A DNA stretch of 64,000 nucleotides from Microbacterium invictum (GTDB taxonomy: Bacteria > Actinomycetota > Actinomycetes > Actinomycetales > Microbacteriaceae): positions 2,666,001-2,730,000 of the forward strand of contig NZ_CP139779.1 of the NCBI RefSeq assembly GCF_034421375.1. The letters run 5' to 3'. The translations under genes and the position numbers were made by a program. Shown piece after piece: positions 57,890 to 64,000 of this stretch. The notes below the pieces were generated by a model. It worked only from the letters and a program-made list of their open reading frames with translations. It was not told the origin of the DNA and did no database searches. Every line of letters begins with the position of its first letter. The first letter of the stretch is position 1.

Positions 57890-58939
57890 CTAGGTCGGGG
57901 CCCCGACACCCGCCCCTCCCACGATCGGCTGCGCGGCGGCATCCGGTCCGGGAAGCAGTTGCCCGAGAAGGTCGTCGATCGTGACCACGCCGAGCAGGCG
58001 CTGACCGTCCACGACGATCGCCAGCTGCACGCGCCCACGGCGCATCCGCAGCAGCGTGTCGTACGCCGACGCGGCCGGCTCGACCACGAGCGGTTTGCGC
58101 GCGATCGCCGCCACCGGCGTCGTCGGAGTGAGCTTCAGCGTGTCGCGCACGTGCGCGACGGCGCACTCGGCGGTCGACCCCACGAGGATGCGAAGGTGCC
58201 CCGATTCCGCGGCCACGCGCTGCAGGTCGGCGACCGTGGCGTCGGTGGGGACGGATGTCGGCACCCGGTCGGCTCGGACGATCTCCCCGACCATGCGCGT
58301 GCTCATGGCGATCGCCTGCGCGATCGGCTCGGAGTACTGCCGCTCGAGCGTTCCCGCCTCGCGTGAGTGGGCGACGAGTTCCCGGATGGTGTCCGCGTCC
58401 TGGCCGCCCACCGCCGCCTTCTCGACGGGCTCGACACCGGACGCCCTCACGAGCCGGTTGGCGATGTGGTTGATCCAGAGGAGGAACGGTCGCAGCGGCC
58501 AGGTCAGAGCTCGTGCCAGGATGCCGGTCGCCTTGGCCGCGACCTCGGGGTGCGCGATCGCCCACGACTTCGGGGCCATCTCACCGATCACAAGGTGCAG
58601 GAAGGTCACCACGATCAACGCGAGCATGAAGGCGATCACGCCCGACAGCACCGAGGGCAGCCCCCATGCCTCGAAGACCGGGGCGAGAGCGTAGTCGATC
58701 GCCGGTTTGGTGATCGCGCCGAGGAGGAACGTGCACGCGGTGATCCCCAGCTGCGCGAAGGCGAGCATGACCGTCAGCTCGTTGATTCCTCTCAGGGCAG
58801 CGCGCGCCGACGCGCTGCGGTCGGCCTCCTGCTCGAGTCGGTGCCGGCGGGCGGCGAGCAGGGCGAACTCGACGATGACGAAGAACGCGCTGGCGATGAT
58901 CAGCAGCGTCGTGATGAGAGCGACGGTCCATCCGTTCAT
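57890..58939 (-). CDS. CNNM/CorC-type membrane protein with CBS domains (second of pair)
   Basis: 349 residues: a CNNM (DUF21) membrane domain of three to four helices (ALITTLLIIASAFFVIVEFALLAARRHRLEQEAD; LNELTVMLAFAQLGITACTFLLG; IVVTFLHLVIGEMAPKSWAIAHPE), then a cytoplasmic CBS pair (about 215-335: VPTSVPTDATVADLQRVAAESGHLRILV; AYDTLLRMRRGRVQLAIVVDGQRLLGVVTIDDLLGQLLPG). It lacks the C-terminal CorC/HlyC domain its partner has. Such proteins are linked to magnesium or cobalt export or resistance. The ATG overlaps the partner's stop (ATGA), so they may form a heterodimer. Confidence 0.9.
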   Translation of the reverse strand: MNGWTVALITTLLIIASAFFVIVEFALLAARRHRLEQEADRSASARAALRGINELTVMLAFAQLGITACTFLLGAITKPAIDYALAPVFEAWGLPSVLSGVIAFMLALIVVTFLHLVIGEMAPKSWAIAHPEVAAKATGILARALTWPLRPFLLWINHIANRLVRASGVEPVEKAAVGGQDADTIRELVAHSREAGTLERQYSEPIAQAIAMSTRMVGEIVRADRVPTSVPTDATVADLQRVAAESGHLRILVGSTAECAVAHVRDTLKLTPTTPVAAIARKPLVVEPAASAYDTLLRMRRGRVQLAIVVDGQRLLGVVTIDDLLGQLLPGPDAAAQPIVGGAGVGAPT

Positions 58940-60336
58940 CGGTCCGCCTCCGTCCGCGCGCGGTCGTCCGCATCGTGTTCGGCGTCGAGATCGCGTTCGT
59001 GCAGATGAACGGTCAGACGCGAGGGCACGTGCCGCTCGATCTCGAGCACCTCGACCTCGAGCCAGCGCTGCATGTTCAGTCCCTGCACGGCCTCACCCGC
59101 CCGCTCGGGCAGGTCGACCCGCACGACCGCACCGAGCGGCGGCAGGTCGCCGTGCTCGCTGATCGTCAGTCCTGCGACCGTTTCGGCGCCGTCCCGCTCC
59201 AGGTCGTGCCCGATGAGCCGCTCGAGCTCATCCAGGTGGACGTCGCCGGGCACCGTCCACGACGCGTCGCCGTCGGAGGTCACTTCGTCGACGTCCAGGT
59301 CGTGCTCGTCGGAGATCTCCCCCACGACCTCTTCGGTCAGATCCTCCAGGGTGAGGATGCCATCGAAGTTGCCGTACTCGTCGACGACGCAGGCCATCTC
59401 GTTGCGTGTCCGACGCATCCGCTCGAGGGCGATCGGCAGCCTCATCGAGGTGGGCAAGACGACCGCCTCACGCATCACCGTGGACACCGTCGCGGACGGG
59501 TCGTAGTGCCCGCGGAGCAGGTCGATGAGATTGACGATGCCGACCGGGGTGTCCTCGTCGCCGATGACCGGGTAGCGGGTGTGACCGGTCGACATCAACG
59601 ACAGCACTTCGGCGATCGTGGTGTCGGGGGATATCGAGTCGATGTGGGACCGGGGGACCATCGCGTGCTCGACGTCGCGCTGCGGGAAGTCCAGGATGCG
59701 GTCGATGATGTTCGACAGGTCGTCGGGCAGATCGCCACTCGCGCGGGAGTCCTCGATGATCGCCTCCAGGTCGCGGGCCGTCGCACTCTCGTCGACGTCT
59801 TCGAGCGGTTCGATCCGCAGGAGCCGCAGCAGCGCGTTCGCGGCGAAGTCGAACACGGCGATCAGCCACCCGAACAGCGTCAGGTAGATCCGGGTGGGAA
59901 CGGCGAGGGCGCGGGCGAGCGGTTCAGGGTTCGCGATGGCGAGGTTCTTCGGGTACAGCTCACCGAAGATCATCGTCACGATGGTGGCCAGCAGCAGGGC
60001 TCCCGTGGTGCCGATGAGGACCGAGACCCCCGGTTCGAGGCCCACGCCGCCCAACAGGGTGCCGATAGACTGCCCGATGAGCGGCTCGGCGACGTAGCCG
60101 ATCAGCAGGCCGGTGACGGTGATTCCCAGCTGCGCTCCCGAGAGCATGAACGACGTGCGCTTGGTGATCGACAGCACGCGCCGCGCCTGCGCGTCGCCCT
60201 TCTCGGCCTTCGCCGTCATCCGCGAACGGTCGACGGACATGTAGGCGAACTCCTGGGCGACGAAGAAGCCGCACGCGACGATGATCGCCAGTGTGACGAC
60301 GATGCCCAACAGCAGGGTCAGTGTCGCCGCCAGCAT
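58936..60336 (-). CDS. CNNM/CorC-type membrane protein with CBS and CorC domains (first of pair)
   Basis: 466 residues with the full order: CNNM membrane domain (MLAATLTLLLGIVVTLAIIVACGFFVAQEFAYMSVDRSRM; TIVTMIFGELYPKNLAIANPEPLARAL), CBS pair (about 220-345: MVPRSHIDSISPDTTIAEVLSLM; MACVVDEYGNFDGILTLEDLTEEVVGEI) and the CorC/HlyC domain (DVHLDELERLIGHDLERDGAETVAGLT). Probably handles divalent metal such as Mg2+. Its ribosome site GAGGGGGT is fully inside an 8-bp hairpin stem, so translation may be switched by a structured leader (60345-60445). Confidence 0.92.
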   Translation of the reverse strand: MLAATLTLLLGIVVTLAIIVACGFFVAQEFAYMSVDRSRMTAKAEKGDAQARRVLSITKRTSFMLSGAQLGITVTGLLIGYVAEPLIGQSIGTLLGGVGLEPGVSVLIGTTGALLLATIVTMIFGELYPKNLAIANPEPLARALAVPTRIYLTLFGWLIAVFDFAANALLRLLRIEPLEDVDESATARDLEAIIEDSRASGDLPDDLSNIIDRILDFPQRDVEHAMVPRSHIDSISPDTTIAEVLSLMSTGHTRYPVIGDEDTPVGIVNLIDLLRGHYDPSATVSTVMREAVVLPTSMRLPIALERMRRTRNEMACVVDEYGNFDGILTLEDLTEEVVGEISDEHDLDVDEVTSDGDASWTVPGDVHLDELERLIGHDLERDGAETVAGLTISEHGDLPPLGAVVRVDLPERAGEAVQGLNMQRWLEVEVLEIERHVPSRLTVHLHERDLDAEHDADDRARTEADR

Positions 60337-60344
60337 CCGGATTC

Positions 60345-60445
60345 ACCCCCTCTCGGATGGAGGGGGTACGAAGATCGACCCTCCTGGTCGGTGGAGGTTC
60401 GGTGGTGGCGCACGGATTGCTCCCGTGGGTCAGGGGTGGGGGTGT
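60345..60445 (-). promoter_or_regulatory. Structured leader with sequestered ribosome site before CNNM pair
   Basis: On the minus strand ACCCCCTC (60367-60360) pairs perfectly with GAGGGGGT (60352-60345), which is the ribosome site 8 nt before the ATG at 60336. Further upstream in the same RNA are hairpins CCTCC/GGAGG (60397-60380) and CACGG/CCGTG (60427-60411), and an ACACCCCCACCCC stretch (60445-60433) that could compete for the same GGGGGT. This looks like a translational switch, perhaps for metal ions. It does not match the M-box or other riboswitch cores I know. Confidence 0.5.
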
Positions 60446-60502
60446 CCGTCCACGATACGCGTCGCGGTGGCCCGCAAACCGGGCGCTGGCCGTGAAGCGA
60501 CC

Positions 60503-60508
60503 TACGAT
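60503..60508 (+). promoter_or_regulatory. -10 box TACGAT of a leaderless gene
   Basis: TACGAT is 6 nt before the ATG at 60515. The GGAGG between them abuts the ATG and cannot act as a normal ribosome site. Confidence 0.45.
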
Positions 60509-60514
60509 CGGAGG

Positions 60515-61555
60515 ATGACCGACTCAGTGCTCGTCCTCGTCGCAAACGCCGGTGATGGCTCGATCAGCGTCTTCCGTGTCGAAGGAGAGCGGATGACGCG
60601 GCTCGCCGTCACAGAAGGGCTCACCGGATGCTCGACCTTCGCCGTCGACGCCGCCCGCGATCTCGTCTACGCGGGCGTGAAGGGGTCGCGCGACGGCGAA
60701 CCCGCCGGCATCCTCACCCTCGCTCTCGATCGGGACACCGGTCGGCTGGAGCGTCGAACCCGTCTGGACCTTCCCGACGGCGGCATGAACTACCTCGCCC
60801 TGACGAGGGACGGATCGGGCCTGCTCGGCGCGGCGTACAGCGGCGGATACGGCATCTCGTCACGGATCGACGACGGTGTGGTGAGAGCGCCCGTCAGCCG
60901 TGTGAAGTTCGCGAACCTCCACTCCGTGCTGCCGAGCAGCGACGGGCGCTTCGCGTACTTCGTGTCGCTCGGCGACGACCTCGTGGCGCAGTACACGGTG
61001 GACGACGACCTCGCGCTGCTGCCGCTCGACCCTGAGACCGTGGCCGCGCCGGAGGGCAGCGGCCCGCGTCATCTCGTGCTGAACGCCGCGCAGGACGCCG
61101 TGTACGTGCTGACGGAGTTCTCGGGCGAAGTGCTGCACTACGCCCGTGACACCTCGACCGGCACGCTGCGCCTCGCCGGTCGCGCGCCGGCGTTCGACTC
61201 TTCGAAGGATCTCGCCCACAGCACCTTCGGCGCCGACCCGATGGCGGGGCACCTCATCTGGGGCGCCGACCTGCACTTCGGCGCAGACGAGCGGTACCTC
61301 TGGGCCACCGAGCGCACTGAGAGCACGCTCGCTGCCGTCGCGGTGTCCAGCGACGGGGGCGTCACGGGACCGACCCGGTTCTTCCCCACCGAGCCGCAGC
61401 CGCGCGGGTTCGCGCTGAGCGCCGACGGGCGCTTGCTCGTCGCCGCCGGAGAGCGCTCGACGACCGTGTCGCTCTACGCCGTCGACGGCGACACCCTCAG
61501 TCTCCTGCAACAGGCCGAGACCGGCCGCGGGGCGAACTGGGTGCGCTTCGCCTGA
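60515..61555 (+). CDS. Lactonase-family beta-propeller protein (6-phosphogluconolactonase-like)
   Basis: 346 residues, no signal peptide, made of seven-bladed-propeller repeats: VLVLVANAGDGSISVFRVEGERM, YAGVKGSRDGEPAGILTLALDRDTGRLE, FAYFVSLGDDLVAQYTV, GPRHLVLNAAQDAVYVLTEFSGEVLHY, PRGFALSADGRLLVAAGERSTTVSLYAVDGD and a C-terminal GANWVRF closing motif. GPRHL and PRGF are typical of the YbhE/Pgl lactonase family, which hydrolyses 6-phosphogluconolactone. The family also holds non-enzymatic or other cyclases, so the role in the pentose-phosphate path is likely but not certain. Followed by the GTGCAC repeat array. Confidence 0.88.
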   Translation: MTDSVLVLVANAGDGSISVFRVEGERMTRLAVTEGLTGCSTFAVDAARDLVYAGVKGSRDGEPAGILTLALDRDTGRLERRTRLDLPDGGMNYLALTRDGSGLLGAAYSGGYGISSRIDDGVVRAPVSRVKFANLHSVLPSSDGRFAYFVSLGDDLVAQYTVDDDLALLPLDPETVAAPEGSGPRHLVLNAAQDAVYVLTEFSGEVLHYARDTSTGTLRLAGRAPAFDSSKDLAHSTFGADPMAGHLIWGADLHFGADERYLWATERTESTLAAVAVSSDGGVTGPTRFFPTEPQPRGFALSADGRLLVAAGERSTTVSLYAVDGDTLSLLQQAETGRGANWVRFA

Positions 61556-61581
61556 GCCCGTCTCCACCCCCACCCGCGAGG

Positions 61582-61709
61582 GTGCACTCCCCCACCGCGA
61601 GGGTGCACGCCCCACCGCCCGAGGTGCACCCCCCCGTCCGGGGTGCACTCCCCACCGCCCGAGGTGCACCCCCCCGTCCGGGGTGCACTCCCCACCGCCC
61701 GAGGTGCAC
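61582..61709. repeat. Array of seven GTGCAC palindromes, about 20-bp period
   Basis: GTGCAC starts at 61582, 61603, 61624, 61643, 61664, 61683 and 61704. A 40-bp unit (61611-61650) is repeated exactly at 61651-61690 and again for 19 bp. Within a unit GAGGTGCACCCC and GGGGTGCACTC can form an 11-bp stem with one bulged base. The array fills the gap between two convergent genes, so it may act as a two-way terminator; a protein-binding array is another option. Confidence 0.75.
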
Positions 61710-61720
61710 TCCCCGCCTGC

Positions 61721-62119
61721 TCAACGGAACAGCGCCTCGTACTCCGCGAGGGGCACAAGCCCCTCCGCTCCCGCGATCATGAGCGCGTCCTGCGTGACGA
61801 TCGCGTCGGCCTGCAGCTTCGCGACGGCAAGATACTCGGCCGGCCCCGTGTCATCCCAGTCCCGCTCGCGCGCAAGCGCGAACGCCGTGGCCCGCGACAC
61901 CCTGTCGGCCAGCACCCGCACCTTCTGCGACGCGAGCGCCTCCAGCGTCCGCCTGCCCTCGCGGTCATCGAGCCGTCCCGCTCGCACGTCGGCGTAGACG
62001 GCGCGCAGCGCGTCGGACCGCATGATCGCCGGCGCGACGAGGGAGTGTCCGCTCGCGACATCCCTCTCGTCGGCCAGCAGCCGCAGCGCGGTCGCTGCGT
62101 CGATCGCGAATCTCGTCAT
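61721..62119 (-). CDS. PIN-domain protein (VapC-like) without visible antitoxin
   Basis: 132 residues of the PIN nuclease fold. Acidic sites: Asp in FAIDAATALRLLADE at the start, a Ser-Asp in IMRSDALRAVYADVRAG, and the C-terminal DWDDTGPAEYLAVAKLQADAIVTQDALMI with Asp residues that hold metal. VapC toxins cut tRNA or rRNA and normally lie just after a small antitoxin gene. Here the 56 bp upstream lead straight to a divergent gene, so no antitoxin is encoded in the usual place. It may be a harmless or chromosome-domesticated PIN protein. ATG at 62119 is preferred to a GTG 30 nt upstream because the fold starts at MTRFAIDA. Confidence 0.8.
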   Translation of the reverse strand: MTRFAIDAATALRLLADERDVASGHSLVAPAIMRSDALRAVYADVRAGRLDDREGRRTLEALASQKVRVLADRVSRATAFALARERDWDDTGPAEYLAVAKLQADAIVTQDALMIAGAEGLVPLAEYEALFR

Positions 62120-62175
62120 GGCGGTGAGCCTCTCACGGGTCACCGACACCGCGCCCCGCCTGCGATGATCGACCC

Positions 62176-63556
<1,381 letters not shown>

Positions 63557-63566
63557 CGCCGCGCTC

Positions 63567-63592
63567 CGCGCGGCGCGGCGTCGCGCCGCGCG
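63567..63592. terminator. Two-way terminator between convergent genes
   Basis: CGCGCGGCGCG (63567-63577), loop GCGT, CGCGCCGCGCG (63582-63592): perfect 11-bp stem, 10 bp after the aldo/keto reductase stop and 9 bp before the end of the convergent gene. Confidence 0.75.
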
Positions 63593-63601
63593 CGGCGCGG
63601 G

Positions 63602-64000
63602 CTACGCGATACGCGTACCGGGCGGAAGCCGCCGCGACGGAGTGTGCGTGCGCACCGCGGCGCGCCACATCAGCAGCGCCAGGAGCGCCAGCTGCACGCC
63701 GAGTCCGACGAACCAGCTCGGCACCGTGCCCTCGACCTGCTCCTCAGAGGTCGGGAAATCCCCACCGGGCACACCGGTCGCGGTGTCGCACCCGTCGTAC
63801 TCCTGCACCGCCTCCGGCGCGATCTGCGCGGTGCGCACCCCGACCTTGAGCGCCCCGAACGCGTCCACCGGATACCCGTCGCGCCAGACCGTCGGCGTCG
63901 CGTCGGCGAGGATCACGAAGGGATTCGCCGACAGCAGCCACCACACCCGGTCGAACCGCGGCGCCGTGTAGGTCGATGTCGTCCACGGCCCGCAACGATA
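63602..64000 (-). CDS. ABC-2-like membrane protein, C-terminal part only
   Basis: 132 codons and a stop are inside the window; the reading stays open past the right edge, so the gene begins beyond it. The visible part: YTAPRFDRVWWLLSANPFVILADATPTVW, a polar stretch with CDTATG, then PSWFVGLGVQLALLALLMWRAAVRTHT, a final membrane helix and a basic tail. The RVWWLLSANPFVILADA segment is found near the end of ABC-2 permeases of Microbacteriaceae, so that is the most likely family. An ATPase gene may be encoded outside. Confidence 0.7.
   Translation of the reverse strand, partial: YRCGPWTTSTYTAPRFDRVWWLLSANPFVILADATPTVWRDGYPVDAFGALKVGVRTAQIAPEAVQEYDGCDTATGVPGGDFPTSEEQVEGTVPSWFVGLGVQLALLALLMWRAAVRTHTPSRRLPPGTRIA

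Noticed and set aside
60345..60445. Known M-box or yybP-ykoY riboswitch
   Set aside because: The conserved cores of these classes are not visible; only generic hairpins and ribosome-site pairing are seen, so no class is claimed.
61582..61709. CRISPR-like array
   Set aside because: The spacing between repeats is too short (about 14 bp between GTGCAC cores), the 40-bp units are identical throughout, and no cas genes are near.
62120..62175. Antitoxin gene for the PIN protein
   Set aside because: Only 56 bp are available before the divergent YccF gene; no ORF with an antitoxin-like sequence fits.

Overview
The window reads as chromosomal DNA of a high-GC actinobacterium, most likely a Microbacterium-type member of the Microbacteriaceae. 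Supporting signs are the GC-rich codon use, a monomeric NADP isocitrate dehydrogenase, DUF6350 next to purN/purH, SseB-like and PcrA genes, and many start codons (ATG/GTG) lying only 6-7 nt behind a TANNNT -10 box, which is how actinobacterial leaderless mRNAs look. No rRNA, tRNA, insertion sequence, prophage or CRISPR array was seen. Genes at both edges are cut.

Layout. 1-5.0 kb: a LacI-controlled oligosaccharide locus (importer permease, binding protein, LacI regulator, GH2 glycosidase) with two copies of one operator. 5.0-7.3 kb: DUF2568 membrane protein, GlcD-type FAD oxidase and Nudix hydrolase, coupled by GTGA overlaps. 7.2-13.5 kb: an amino-sugar operon on the minus strand (ROK regulator, binding protein, two permeases, ROK kinase, nagB) without a deacetylase. 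13.5-20.7 kb: lipoprotein, L,D-transpeptidase, CE7 esterase, icd, a GNAT, and a DUF559 nuclease-like gene flanked by short repeats. 20.8-26.9 kb: a heterodimeric ABC exporter preceded by a possible leader peptide, then ogt and an Ada/AlkA-like repair protein. 27.0-34.4 kb: a beta-mannoside-type locus (LacI, binding protein, two permeases, GH130, secreted alpha-helical protein with a CBM-like end) under two tandem operators.

34.6-44.8 kb: a lipoamide-dehydrogenase-like flavoprotein, purH, purN, DUF6350, a lipoprotein polysaccharide deacetylase, a deazaflavin-type reductase and sucCD. 45.0-51.7 kb: NarL-type two-component pair, small export protein, TetR regulator with a short FAD protein and an acyl-CoA dehydrogenase, AI-2E-family membrane protein. 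51.8-60.4 kb: stand-alone ATP-dependent DNA ligase and LigD-like polymerase domain, SseB-like protein, pcrA and a pair of CNNM/CBS membrane proteins with a structured leader. 60.5-64.0 kb: beta-propeller lactonase, an array of GTGCAC repeats, a solitary PIN protein, YccF, aldo/keto reductase and the end of an ABC-2-like membrane protein.

How it works together: three separate sugar uptake loci each bring their own regulator and enzymes but no ATPase, so they probably share one ATPase encoded elsewhere. The icd and sucCD genes, 26 kb apart, carry matching palindromes in the same promoter position, suggesting joint control of the TCA cycle. The most interesting unexplained signals are RNA- or DNA-level: a hairpin that hides the ribosome site of a CNNM gene, a leader ORF before an asymmetric exporter, equal-spaced repeats around a DUF559 gene, and a 20-bp-period GTGCAC array.
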